A DNA stretch of 59,120 bases from positions 1 to 59,120 of the forward strand of contig NZ_MDCR01000029.1 of NCBI RefSeq assembly GCF_001723055.1, in the 5' to 3' direction. The position numbers and the translations under genes are program-made. The notes beneath the pieces were generated by a model. That model was given only the letters and a program-made list of their open reading frames with translations. It did not search any database and was not told the origin of the DNA. This DNA is from Streptomyces niveus (GTDB taxonomy: Bacteria > Actinomycetota > Actinomycetes > Streptomycetales > Streptomycetaceae). Shown one piece after another: positions 1-8,573 of the stretch; position 1 is the stretch's first letter, and the number at the start of each line of letters is the position of its first letter.

Positions 1-1
1 G

Positions 2-2347
2 CTCGGCATGCGCTTCGCCGTGTCCGGCGGACGCGAGGGCTGGACCCGTACGGCGCTGACCGCCGTCGGCGTCGGGCTCGGCGTCGCGCTGCTCCTCGCC
101 GCCGCAGCCGTCCCGCATCTCCTCGACGCGCGCGAGAGCCGCGACGCGGCGCGCGCCACCTTGAAAGCCACCTCTCAGGCGGTCGACAAGGGCAGCACGC
201 CCACCACCTTCCTCTGGGCCGAGGCGAGCACCGAGTACCGCGGCGACCCGGTCGGCGGCCGGGTGCTGCGGGCGGAAGGCGCCGACGCGCCCCCGCCGCC
301 GGGGGTCGCGAAGATCCCCGGCCCCGGCGAGATGGTCGTCTCGCCCGCGCTGCGCGACCTGCTCGCCTCCTCGGAAGGCGCGCTGCTGGCGCAGCGGCTC
401 GACGACCGGATCGTCGGCACGATCGGGGACGCCGGTCTGGTCGACCCCGGTGAACTGCTCTTCTACGCGGGCAGTTCGACGCTGAAGGTCGACGGCGTCG
501 GCATCCGGTCGCCCGGCTACGGACTCGACGAGTCCACGCCCCCGCTCGACCCGCTGCTCGTCGCGCTGGTCAGCCTGATGTGCGTGGTGCTTCTCGTACC
601 GGTGGTCATCTTCATCGCCACGGCCGTCCGTTTCGGCGGCGAACGCAGGGACCGCAGACTGGCCGCTCTGCGGCTGGTGGGGGCCGAGGTCAGGACGGTG
701 CGGCGTATCGCGGCGGGGGAGGCCCTGGCCGGGACGGTGGCCGGGCTGGCCGTCGGCGTCGTGTTCTTCCTGATCGTGTGCCAGATCGTGGGCCACGTAC
801 GGCTCTGGGGGTACAGCGCCTTCCCGTCCGACATCACCCCGGTGCCGCTGCTGGCGCTGCTCATCGTGCTCGCGGTGCCGGTCGCCGCCGTCCTGGTCAC
901 CCAGGTCGCGCTGAGTTCGGTGGCCATCGAACCGCTCGGAGTCGTACGCGACACCGGACCGCGCCGGCGACGGCTGTGGTGGCGGCTGCTGCTGCCCCTG
1001 CTCGGCGTCGGCATCCTGTCGACCGCCGGGAGCCTGGACACCATGACGCAGACGGGCGGGGCGCTGCCCATCGCCGTCGGGTCCGCGTGTGTGCTGATCG
1101 GGCTCGCCGGGCTGCTGCCCTGGCTCGTCGAACTGGCCGTCTCACGGCTGCGCGGCGGGCCGGTGTCCTGGCAACTTGCCACCCGCAGGCTTCAGTTGAG
1201 CAGCGGTACGGCGGCGCGGGCGGTGAGCGGCATCACCGTCGCGGTGGCCGGCGCCATCGCCCTTCAGATGATGTTCGGCGTCATGCAGAAGGACTTCCTG
1301 GAGATCACCGGGCAGGACACCGACCGGGCCGACTTCTACGTCACCAGCGACTACGGCGACTCCGCGCTCGCGGAGCGGATGATCCAGGACTTCCGTGACA
1401 CGAAGGGCGTCGACAAGGTCATCGGCACCGTCGAGGCCTATGTGGCCGGCACCGGCGCTCCCACGGAGCACGGCTGGCAGCCCATCACCACCCTCACGGT
1501 GGGCAGTTGCGCGATGCTGCGGGAGATCGCCGAACTGCCCACCTGCCGGGACGGGGACGCCTTCCTGGGGCACCTCGACGCCAGGGCCGCCAAGAAGGTC
1601 GGGTCGGACGGGGTGAAGCGGCAGAACGACAACACCGACCAGGCCGCAGCCCCGGGCAGGCCCATCGACCTGACCGGGGACTACGGGGAGGGGAAGGGCA
1701 AGCCCGTGCTGTGGACGGTGCCCGAGTCGGCCCGTACCGTCGTCACGTTCCCGGATCCGATGGGCGACGTGCACGACGGCATCCTCGCCACGCCGGGCGC
1801 GCTCGGCTCGGTGAAACTGCCCGGTGCCACGGCCAGGGCGTCCATCAAGATCGACCGGTCGGTGCCGGACGCGGCGGAGTACGTACGCGGCACGGCGGCG
1901 GCGATCGACCCGACGCTGCGCATCAACCCGCTGATGGACCTGGAGCGCGACAAGCAGTACGAGAGCGTGCAGGGCGGCCTCCTGGTGGGCGGCACCCTCA
2001 CGATGATGCTGATCGCGGCCAGCCTGCTGGTCTCCCAGATCGAGCAACTGCGTGAGCGCAAGCGTCTGTTGTCCGTCCTGGTGGCGTTCGGTACCCGGCG
2101 CCGGACGCTGGTCTGGTCGGTGCTGTGGCAGACGGCGGTGCCGGTGCTGCTGGGCACGGCCCTCGCGGTCGCCGGCGGGCTCGTGCTCGGCAGATTCATG
2201 CTGGGCATCATCGACAAGTCGATGGGCGACTGGTGGGTCTTCGTACCGTACGCGGCGGTCGGCGCCTCGGTGATCCTGCTGGTCACGCTGGCGAGCCTGC
2301 CACCACTGTGGCGGATGATGCGTACGGAGGGTCTGCGTACGGAGTAG
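2..2347 (+). CDS. FtsX-like ABC transporter permease (5' end open)
   Basis: Large integral membrane permease of the MacB/FtsX type, which works with an ABC ATPase expected just upstream, outside the window. The frame is open to the window edge (Leu-Gly precede the first ATG at 8), so the true start may lie outside. A membrane segment sits at about residues 15-37. A first FtsX block of about four helices spans roughly 180-300, with a second cluster after it. A large extracytoplasmic domain is followed by a C-terminal FtsX block from about residue 655 (LLVGGTLTMMLIAASLLVSQ) to the end. The basic RERKR and GTRRR loops are typical of the cytoplasmic face. The substrate cannot be told; lipid, lipoprotein or peptide export are usual for the family. 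Confidence 0.9.
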   Translation, partial: LGMRFAVSGGREGWTRTALTAVGVGLGVALLLAAAAVPHLLDARESRDAARATLKATSQAVDKGSTPTTFLWAEASTEYRGDPVGGRVLRAEGADAPPPPGVAKIPGPGEMVVSPALRDLLASSEGALLAQRLDDRIVGTIGDAGLVDPGELLFYAGSSTLKVDGVGIRSPGYGLDESTPPLDPLLVALVSLMCVVLLVPVVIFIATAVRFGGERRDRRLAALRLVGAEVRTVRRIAAGEALAGTVAGLAVGVVFFLIVCQIVGHVRLWGYSAFPSDITPVPLLALLIVLAVPVAAVLVTQVALSSVAIEPLGVVRDTGPRRRRLWWRLLLPLLGVGILSTAGSLDTMTQTGGALPIAVGSACVLIGLAGLLPWLVELAVSRLRGGPVSWQLATRRLQLSSGTAARAVSGITVAVAGAIALQMMFGVMQKDFLEITGQDTDRADFYVTSDYGDSALAERMIQDFRDTKGVDKVIGTVEAYVAGTGAPTEHGWQPITTLTVGSCAMLREIAELPTCRDGDAFLGHLDARAAKKVGSDGVKRQNDNTDQAAAPGRPIDLTGDYGEGKGKPVLWTVPESARTVVTFPDPMGDVHDGILATPGALGSVKLPGATARASIKIDRSVPDAAEYVRGTAAAIDPTLRINPLMDLERDKQYESVQGGLLVGGTLTMMLIAASLLVSQIEQLRERKRLLSVLVAFGTRRRTLVWSVLWQTAVPVLLGTALAVAGGLVLGRFMLGIIDKSMGDWWVFVPYAAVGASVILLVTLASLPPLWRMMRTEGLRTE

Positions 2348-2361
2348 CGGGGGCCTGGGGC

Positions 2362-2399
2362 CGGGCCGGGTGCGGGCCGGGCCGTACGGACCCGGCCCG
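2362..2399 (+). terminator. GC-rich hairpin after the permease gene
   Basis: CGGGCCGGGT at 2362-2371 pairs with ACCCGGCCCG at 2390-2399, a 10-bp perfect stem 14 nt after the permease stop. There is no U tract, which is common for Streptomyces terminators. It separates the permease from the acetyltransferase gene. Confidence 0.5.
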
Positions 2400-2448
2400 C
2401 CGCGTAATCCGGTCGACGCGACGGCCGCCGGTTCGGCAGGCTCTCGTC

Positions 2449-3090
2449 ATGGAACCTGCCGTCTGGCCCCTGTACGACCTCCGGATCACCACCCCGCGCC
2501 TTGAGCTGCGCCTCCCGGATCTCGACGAGCTGTCGCGACTGGCGGCCGTCGCCGCGGCCGGGGTGCACGACGAGGACCGGATGCCGTTCGTCGCGGCGTG
2601 GACCGACGTGAGCCCCGAGGAGCGGGCGCGGGCGACCTTCCAGCATCTGCTCGGCACCGTCGCGGGCTGGACTCCCCGCAAGTGGTCGCTGGGCCTGGCC
2701 GTCAGCTGGGAAGGAAAGGTGGTCGGGCGCCAGGACCTGGGGGCGACGGACTTCGCGGTGACCGGTGAGGCGCACACCGGTTCGTGGCTGGGGCAGGCGT
2801 ACCAGGGGCGCGGCATCGGTACGGAGATGCGGGCGGCGGTGCTGCATCTGGCGTTCGAGGGGCTGGGGGCCCGCTTCATGACATCGGGGGCGATGGCCGA
2901 CAACGCGCGGTCGCTGCGGGTGTCGGAAAAGCTCGGCTACCGGCCCGACGGGCGGGAGGTGGTGAGCGTACGCGGGGAGGCGCGCGACCACCGGCGGCTG
3001 CGCCTGGACCGCGCGGGGTGGGAGGCGCATCGTACGGTGCAGGTCGAACTGCACGGCCTGGAGCCGTCGTTGGCGCTCTTCGGGCTGTAG
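2449..3090 (+). CDS. GNAT family N-acetyltransferase (RimJ/RimL type)
   Basis: A 213-residue acetyl-CoA-dependent N-acetyltransferase. The N-terminal strand TPRLELRLPDLDEL and the acetyl-CoA loop GQAYQGRGIGTEMRAA (around residue 110-125) are typical. So is the later NARSLRVSEKLGY segment, which matches RimJ/RimL-like acetyltransferases. ATG 2449 is chosen because the match to the family begins right after it and a purine-rich GGCAGG lies upstream; the frame extends further up only as an overlap with the permease. The substrate is unknown; relatives act on ribosomal protein N termini or small amines. Confidence 0.85.
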   Translation: MEPAVWPLYDLRITTPRLELRLPDLDELSRLAAVAAAGVHDEDRMPFVAAWTDVSPEERARATFQHLLGTVAGWTPRKWSLGLAVSWEGKVVGRQDLGATDFAVTGEAHTGSWLGQAYQGRGIGTEMRAAVLHLAFEGLGARFMTSGAMADNARSLRVSEKLGYRPDGREVVSVRGEARDHRRLRLDRAGWEAHRTVQVELHGLEPSLALFGL

Positions 3091-3216
3091 GGGGAAGGGG
3101 CGTCCCCACGGCAGCCCTGCCCATCCGCTCCTTCGAAGACTCACCAAACATTCATGAACGGGCTAATCCATCAGCTTCCGGGTCGAGTTCGTACAACGCG
3201 ATGGTCCGATACGTCC

Positions 3217-3264
3217 TTGACACGGCTATTGGTCTAAGCCAACATCCCGATTGGCCTGTACCAA
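3217..3264 (+). promoter_or_regulatory. Promoter-like site with two tandem DasR-type (dre-like) operators
   Basis: Two imperfect palindromes, ATTGGTCTAAGCCAAC (3228-3243) and ATTGGCCTGTACCAAG (3250-3265), both have TTGG-N6-CCAA arms and repeat every 22 bp, about two helical turns. They resemble the GntR-family DasR consensus ACTGGTCTAGACCACT. A TTGACA at 3217-3222 lies just upstream, so the first palindrome would cover the -35/-10 spacer. The downstream gene is an N-acetylglucosaminidase-type GH3 enzyme, which fits GlcNAc-responsive DasR control. Binding is inferred. Confidence 0.6.
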
Positions 3265-3321
3265 GTTCCAAGGCGGTTCGCTGCGGCCGGCCGCCGAGCG
3301 ATGCGCCTTCGGAGGACCCGC

Positions 3322-4914
3322 ATGCAGTCGAGCAGCCGGCCGAGCAGCCGTCACCAGCAACTGACGCGTCTCGCGGGGACGGTGCTCCAGCCAGGGTTCG
3401 TGGGCACGACCGTGCCCGACTGGGTCCGCCGGGCCATCGCCGACGGTCTCACCTCCGTCGTCCTGTTCGGCCGGAACATCGTCGACCCCGAACAGGTCGC
3501 GCGCCTCACCGCCCAGCTACGCGCGGAGAACCGCGACCTGATCATCGCCATCGACGAGGAGGCCGGCGACGTCACCCGGCTCGAAGCCTGGACCGGCGCG
3601 TCCCGGCCGGGCAATCTCGCGCTCGGCGCCGTCGACGACATCGACCTGACCGAGTCCGTCGCCCGCGACATCGGCCGCGAACTCCACGCCGCCGGCATCT
3701 CCCTCAACTACGCGCCCAGCGCCGACGTCAACTCCAACCCCCTCAACCCCGTCATCGGCGCCCGCTCCTTCGGCGCCCGTACGGACGTCGTCTCCCGGCA
3801 CACCGCCGCCTGGGTCCGCGGACTCCAGTCGGCCGGTGTCGCCGCCTGCGCCAAGCACTTCCCCGGCCACGGGGACACCGCCGTCGACTCCCACCACGGT
3901 CTGCCCCAGGTCTCGGCCAGCGCCGAGGAGATCGCCGCCACCGCCCTGCCGCCGTTCGTCGCCGCGATGGAGGCGGGCGTACGCGTGGTGATGACCGCAC
4001 ACCTCCTCGCGCCCGCGTACGACCCCGAACTGCCCGCCACCCTGAGCCCCCGCATCCTCGTGGACCTGCTCCGCGGCGAACTGGGCTTCGACGGCCTGGT
4101 GGTGACGGACGGCATCGAGATGAGCGCGGTCACCGCCCGCTACGGCATCGACGGGGCCACCGTACGGGCGGTCACCGGCGGGGCCGACGCGGTGTGCGTC
4201 GGCGGCGAGCACGCCGGTGAGGCCACCTTCCACCAGCTCACCGAAGCCCTCGTGGGGGCCGTGCTCGACGGCACCCTCCCCGAGGCCCGGATCTGCGAAG
4301 CGGCGGCGCGGGTCGCGGAGTTCGCCGCCTGGTCGGGCAGCCGGATGCGCGCCGTGGCCGCCGACGATGCCGCGTCCGACATCGGTCTCGTCGCCGCCCG
4401 GCGCGCGCTGCGCGTACGGACCGAGCAGGGCCGGGAGTCGGTGCTGCCGCTCGTCGGGGCGCCGCACGTGGTGGAGCTGTCACCGACGATGAACCTGGCC
4501 GTCGACGGGCAGACCCCGTGGGGCGTGGCGGCCCCGCTGAGCGATCTGCTGCCCGGCACGACATCCGTACGGCTGACGGAGGCCGACCTCGCCGAGTCCG
4601 GGGAACTGTCGGACCTGGCGGACCTCCCGGACCTGCCGGACCGGCCTGACCGGTCGGGTCTGCCGGATCTGCTGGAGCGCAAGGTGCTCGACCCGGCGGC
4701 GGAGCGTTCGCTGGTCGTCGTCGTGCGCGACGCGGCGCGCCACGACTGGATGTCGGCGGCGATGAACCGGCTGCTCGGCAGCCGGCCCGACGCGGTGGTC
4801 GTGGAGATGGGCGTACCGAACGGCACGGCGCCCGGCGCCGTCCACCTGATTACCCACGGCGCGACGCGCGTCTCGGGTCTCGCGGCGGCCGAGTTCCTGG
4901 CGGGGCGCCGCTGA
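3322..4914 (+). CDS. Glycoside hydrolase family 3, beta-N-acetylhexosaminidase (NagZ-like)
   Basis: A 530-residue GH3 enzyme expected to release beta-linked N-acetylglucosamine from chitin or peptidoglycan fragments. The NagZ signature KHFPGHGDTAVDSHHG runs from residue 178, including the Asp/His pair (D189, H191) used as acid/base in this subgroup. The nucleophile is D263 in LVVTDGIEMSAV. No signal peptide is visible, so it is probably cytoplasmic. Start ATG 3322 has a perfect GGAGGA at 3311-3316; an in-frame ATG at 3301 overlaps that site and is less likely. The C-terminal third has a low-complexity stretch rich in Asp-Leu-Pro (about residues 428-452). Tandem DasR-like operators lie upstream. 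Confidence 0.88.
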   Translation: MQSSSRPSSRHQQLTRLAGTVLQPGFVGTTVPDWVRRAIADGLTSVVLFGRNIVDPEQVARLTAQLRAENRDLIIAIDEEAGDVTRLEAWTGASRPGNLALGAVDDIDLTESVARDIGRELHAAGISLNYAPSADVNSNPLNPVIGARSFGARTDVVSRHTAAWVRGLQSAGVAACAKHFPGHGDTAVDSHHGLPQVSASAEEIAATALPPFVAAMEAGVRVVMTAHLLAPAYDPELPATLSPRILVDLLRGELGFDGLVVTDGIEMSAVTARYGIDGATVRAVTGGADAVCVGGEHAGEATFHQLTEALVGAVLDGTLPEARICEAAARVAEFAAWSGSRMRAVAADDAASDIGLVAARRALRVRTEQGRESVLPLVGAPHVVELSPTMNLAVDGQTPWGVAAPLSDLLPGTTSVRLTEADLAESGELSDLADLPDLPDRPDRSGLPDLLERKVLDPAAERSLVVVVRDAARHDWMSAAMNRLLGSRPDAVVVEMGVPNGTAPGAVHLITHGATRVSGLAAAEFLAGRR

Positions 4915-4918
4915 CCGC

Positions 4919-4954
4919 GTGTGGGGGAGCCCGGGCCCCGGGAATCCCCCACAC
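4919..4954. terminator. Bidirectional hairpin between GH3 and VOC genes
   Basis: GTGTGGGGGA (4919-4928) pairs with TCCCCCACAC (4945-4954), with an inner CCCGG/CCGGG helix. It starts 5 nt after the GH3 stop and lies between two converging genes. Confidence 0.7.
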
Positions 4955-4998
4955 ACGCCGGCGGAGTCAGGCCCCGCCCTAGATGCCGCCCTGGATGT

Positions 4999-5400
4999 CT
5001 ACTCGGCCGCGTCCGGTACGACGTTGTCGTACGGCTGCGTGATCACTTCCAGGTAGTGACCCGTCGGATCGAGGAAATACACGCCCCGTCCGCCGTGGTT
5101 GTGATTGATCTGGCCCGGCAGCTTGCCGTGCGGATCGCCGAAGAAATCGAGTCCGGCGTCCTTGATCCGCCCGAAGATCCCGTCGAAATCCTCTTCGGGC
5201 ACCAGGAAGGCGTAATGCTGCGGAGTGATGGACTCCTGACCGACAGTCGCGAAGTCGAGAGTGACGCCGTTACCGGTGTCGACCGGAATGAAGGGGCCCC
5301 ATTCGGTGCCGATCTCCAGATCCAGGATGTGCGCCAGGAATTCGGCGGAAGCCCGGTTGTCCCGGGAGTGAACGATCGTGTGATTCAGCTCTACTGACAC
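4999..5400 (-). CDS. VOC family protein (glyoxalase/dioxygenase fold)
   Basis: A 133-residue single-domain vicinal-oxygen-chelate protein. It begins VELNHTIVHSRDNRASAEF, with a metal-ligand His typical of the fold, and ends with the YFLDPTGHYLEVITQP strand carrying the C-terminal Glu ligand. GTG 5400 is the preferred start: a GGAGG (5410-5414 on the plus strand as CCTCC) lies 9 nt upstream and the family match starts right there. Relatives include lactoylglutathione lyases, ring-cleavage dioxygenases and antibiotic-binding proteins; the substrate cannot be assigned. Monocistronic, converging on the GH3 gene. Confidence 0.85.
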   Translation of the reverse strand: MSVELNHTIVHSRDNRASAEFLAHILDLEIGTEWGPFIPVDTGNGVTLDFATVGQESITPQHYAFLVPEEDFDGIFGRIKDAGLDFFGDPHGKLPGQINHNHGGRGVYFLDPTGHYLEVITQPYDNVVPDAAE

Positions 5401-5554
5401 AGTGGAATGCCTCCAGAGGCATCTCACGGGAACCTCCACGCTTCACCCAGCCGGTGACCAACGCGCGATGCCCACCGAGGATCGTAAACGCCCGGGGAGT
5501 ACGGCTCCAACCCCTTTACGGCCAGTGTCCTCGCCTGCCTTCTTCCCTGCCTTC

Positions 5555-7261
5555 TCACTTGGCTTCCGAGTACCGCTCCACCGTCGCCGTCGTGAACGGA
5601 AACCGCACCGGCGTCGGGCCGAACGCGATCCGGCCCGCCAGCTCACCCGCCTCGCGGATCGCCACCGCCACCTCCGCCGCCTCCGCCAGCGGACAGTGCA
5701 CGATCACCTCGTCGTGCTGGAAGAAGACCAGCTCGGCCCGCATGTCCGCAGTCGCGCTCCGCAGCGCCGCCAGCATCAGCAGCGCCCAGTCCGCCGCGCT
5801 GCCCTGCACCACGAAATTCCGGGTGAAGCGCCCCCGCGCGCGGGCGTTCGACGACGCGTACCCGGGGGTGAACCCGCCCCCGCCGGAGGGGACTTCACCG
5901 GACGACGGGTCGTCGGCCTCCTGCGGGATGCCCGCCTCGCCGCCGTCCTCCGAACCGGCCGCCGGCGGACTCGTCCGGCCCAGCCACGTCCGTACGAGGC
6001 GGCCCTCCTCGCCCGCCCGCGCCGCGTCGTCGACGTACGCGACGGCCCGGGGGAACCGTCTTCGCAGGGCGGCCAGATTCTTCAGGCCGTCGCCCGACGT
6101 CTGGCCGTAGATCGCGCCCAGCAGCGCCAGCTTGGCCTGCGCGCGGTCACCGGCGAACGCCCGGTCCGACAGCACCTTGTACAGATCGTCGTCGTGCCCG
6201 GCGACCTCCATCAGCCCCCGGTCGCGCGAGATCGCGGCCAGCACCCTCGGCTCCATCTGGTCGGCGTCCGCCACCACCAGCCGCCACCCGTCGTCGGCGA
6301 CGACCGCTCCCCGTATGACGCGCGGGATCTGCAACGCGCCGCCGCCGTTGGTCGTCCAGCGGCCGGAGACCGTACCGCCCGGCAGATACTCCGGCCGGAA
6401 ACGCCCGTCCCGCACCCAGTCCTGGAGCCAGCTCCAGCCGTGCGCGGTCCAGATGCGGTACAGCTTCTTGTACTCGATCAGCGGAGCCACCGCCGGATGG
6501 TCGATCTCCTCCAGCTCCCACCGCCGCGTCGATCTCACCTTGATGCCCGCCCGCGTGAACGCCTTCACCACGTCCGCCGGGAGGTCGGGCCGTACGCGAC
6601 GCCCGAACGCCGCCGAGACCTGGTCGGCCAGCTCGGCCAGCCGCCGTGGCTCACCCCCGCCCGCGTACCGCTCGCCCAGCAGCCCGTCCAGCAGCTCACG
6701 GTGCACATCCGCCCGCCACGGCAGACCCGCGCCGTGCATCTCGGCGGCCACCAGCATGCCCGCCGACTCCGAGGCCGTCAGCAGCCGCATCCGGTCCGGA
6801 TGCTCCGCCGCGTCGTGCCGCCGCTGCTGCTCCGCGTACACCTCCAGCAGCCCGTCGAAGGAGATCTCCGCCCCCGCCTGCGGCTCGAAGAGCGAGGACT
6901 GCGAACCCGGCTCGGCGGAGCGCGCCGGCGGATCCGGCGGTACGGGCCCCCGCCGCAGCCGCGCCCAGGCCGCCGCCGCCGACCTGGGCTCGCCGAGCCG
7001 CCCCTCGTGGCCGAGCAGCAGCAGCTCCGCCGCCTCGATGTCGTAACACCGCTCCACCCGCACCCCCGCGGCCAGCAGCCGGGGCGCCAGCTCGGCGGTG
7101 GACCGCCACACCCACCGCGTCACCTCGGGCAGCCGCGCTCTGACGGCCTCGGCGAGATCGGGCTCGCGCAGCACGGGACCGGCGGGGCGCCCGTCAGCGC
7201 CCAGCGGCGCGAGCCACGCGCCGCCGCCCTCCGCCGGGGCCAGAGCCCACCGTCCGATCAC
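5555..7261 (-). CDS. Family A DNA polymerase without 5' nuclease domain (bifunctional 3'-5' exonuclease/DNA polymerase family)
   Basis: A 568-residue DNA polymerase I-like protein. The first 170 residues form a degenerate exonuclease-like part without clear DEDD residues; the rest is the polymerase. Motif A reads ADADQMEPRVLAAIS (catalytic Asp, steric-gate Glu). The O-helix reads KLALLGAIYG, and motif C QHDEVIVH keeps the catalytic Asp-Glu. The residue aligned with Taq Phe667 is Leu. An acidic, Gly/Pro-rich insert follows TWLGRTSP. It is much shorter than PolA, whose 5' nuclease is absent, so it is a second Pol I paralogue, probably for repair. Start GTG 7261 has GGGAG upstream; the frame is open further to 7360 without family similarity. 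Confidence 0.88.
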   Translation of the reverse strand: MIGRWALAPAEGGGAWLAPLGADGRPAGPVLREPDLAEAVRARLPEVTRWVWRSTAELAPRLLAAGVRVERCYDIEAAELLLLGHEGRLGEPRSAAAAWARLRRGPVPPDPPARSAEPGSQSSLFEPQAGAEISFDGLLEVYAEQQRRHDAAEHPDRMRLLTASESAGMLVAAEMHGAGLPWRADVHRELLDGLLGERYAGGGEPRRLAELADQVSAAFGRRVRPDLPADVVKAFTRAGIKVRSTRRWELEEIDHPAVAPLIEYKKLYRIWTAHGWSWLQDWVRDGRFRPEYLPGGTVSGRWTTNGGGALQIPRVIRGAVVADDGWRLVVADADQMEPRVLAAISRDRGLMEVAGHDDDLYKVLSDRAFAGDRAQAKLALLGAIYGQTSGDGLKNLAALRRRFPRAVAYVDDAARAGEEGRLVRTWLGRTSPPAAGSEDGGEAGIPQEADDPSSGEVPSGGGGFTPGYASSNARARGRFTRNFVVQGSAADWALLMLAALRSATADMRAELVFFQHDEVIVHCPLAEAAEVAVAIREAGELAGRIAFGPTPVRFPFTTATVERYSEAK

Positions 7262-7444
7262 GGGTCCGAGTCTCCCAGCCGGGTCTGACAACGGGCCGGT
7301 GCGCGAGGGCGCCGGACGGACCCGTTTCGAGAGGCGGACGGGGCTGTCGACAGAGACCATCGAAAGGACTCACAAGAAAAAGACCCACCCCGGACACCTG
7401 ACACCGAACACCGCACACATCGACATTGCTCTACGGAGGCCGAC

Positions 7445-8359
7445 ATGCAGGCGATCGTTTTCGAGGAGTACGGCGGTCCTGAGGTGCTTCAGCTCACGGA
7501 CATCGAGCAGCCGGAACCGGCGCCGGGCCAGATCCGCGCGTCCGTGCGGGCGGCGGGCGTCAACCCGGCCGACTGGAAGATCCGTAAGGGCTGGATGGAC
7601 GAGGTCTTCCCGACACATTTCCCCGCCGTTCCCGGCACCGAGTTCTCCGGAGTCGTGGACGCCGTCGGCGACGGCGTCATCGGACTCTCCGTAGGAGACG
7701 AGGTCCTCGGCTGGTCCGTCGGCGGTGCCTACGCGCAGTACGCGCTGGCCACCCTCGTCGTGCCGAAGCCGGCCGGGCTGAGCTGGGACGTGGCGGCGGC
7801 GCTGCCGGTCGCCGGTGAGACGGCCCGGCGGGTCCTCGACGACCTGGCCCTGAAGGAGGGCGAGACCGTTCTCGTGCACGGCGCGGCCGGCTCGGTCGGC
7901 TCGATGGCCGTCCAGCTCGCCGCCGCGCGCGGCGCGACGGTCGTCGGCACCGCGTCCCCGGCCAACCACGACTACGTACGGCTGCTCGGCGCCACCCCGG
8001 TGACGTACGGCGACGGCCTGGTCGAGCGCGTACGGGCCGTCGCGCCCCAGGGCGTGGACGCGGTCTTCGACGCCGCGGGCAAGGGCGCCCTGCCGGACTC
8101 GATCACCCTGCGCGGCGGCACGACCGACCGCATCATCACGATCGCCGACCCGACGGCCGCCGAACACGGCGTGGTGTTCTCCTCGGGCGGCTCGACCCCG
8201 GAGGAGAGCCGCGCCGGCCTCACCGAGCAGGCCCGACTGGCGGCGGACGGCACGCTGCGCGTCCTGGTGGCGCAGACGTACCCGCTGGCGGAGGGGGCCA
8301 GGGCCCAGTCGGCGAGCGAGTCGGGCCACACGCGCGGCAAGCTGATCATCAAGCCGTGA
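7445..8359 (+). CDS. Medium-chain NADP-dependent oxidoreductase (quinone oxidoreductase-like)
   Basis: A 304-residue MDR-superfamily enzyme without catalytic zinc ligands. The N-terminal GroES-like part runs MQAIVFEEYGGPEVLQL to about residue 120. The nucleotide-binding Rossmann part starts with VLVHGAAGSVGSMAVQLA around residue 142. The C terminus LAEGARAQSASESGHTRGKLIIKP is the usual family end. It probably reduces quinones or enones with NADPH in the cytoplasm. ATG 7445 follows a good GGAGG site (ACGGAGGCCGAC). The gene stands alone; the preceding 180 nt separate it from the divergent polymerase. Confidence 0.88.
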   Translation: MQAIVFEEYGGPEVLQLTDIEQPEPAPGQIRASVRAAGVNPADWKIRKGWMDEVFPTHFPAVPGTEFSGVVDAVGDGVIGLSVGDEVLGWSVGGAYAQYALATLVVPKPAGLSWDVAAALPVAGETARRVLDDLALKEGETVLVHGAAGSVGSMAVQLAAARGATVVGTASPANHDYVRLLGATPVTYGDGLVERVRAVAPQGVDAVFDAAGKGALPDSITLRGGTTDRIITIADPTAAEHGVVFSSGGSTPEESRAGLTEQARLAADGTLRVLVAQTYPLAEGARAQSASESGHTRGKLIIKP

Positions 8360-8573
8360 CCTGACGGCCCCCGGGTGCGGGACGGGACGGGCGGAGCTGA
8401 GGCCTCGCGGCGTCGATGTCGGGGGTCTGTCAGCCCTCTGTCGGTCGCCGCTGCGAGCCTTGGAGCGGTGGGACGGGGTGCGGGCGCCGTGTGTGGGCGT
8501 CCCGCCCCGCCCACCTCCAGCCGGCCCGCCGGACAGCGGGCCGGCCGTTCCGAGTACGAGGAGCCCGCCACCC

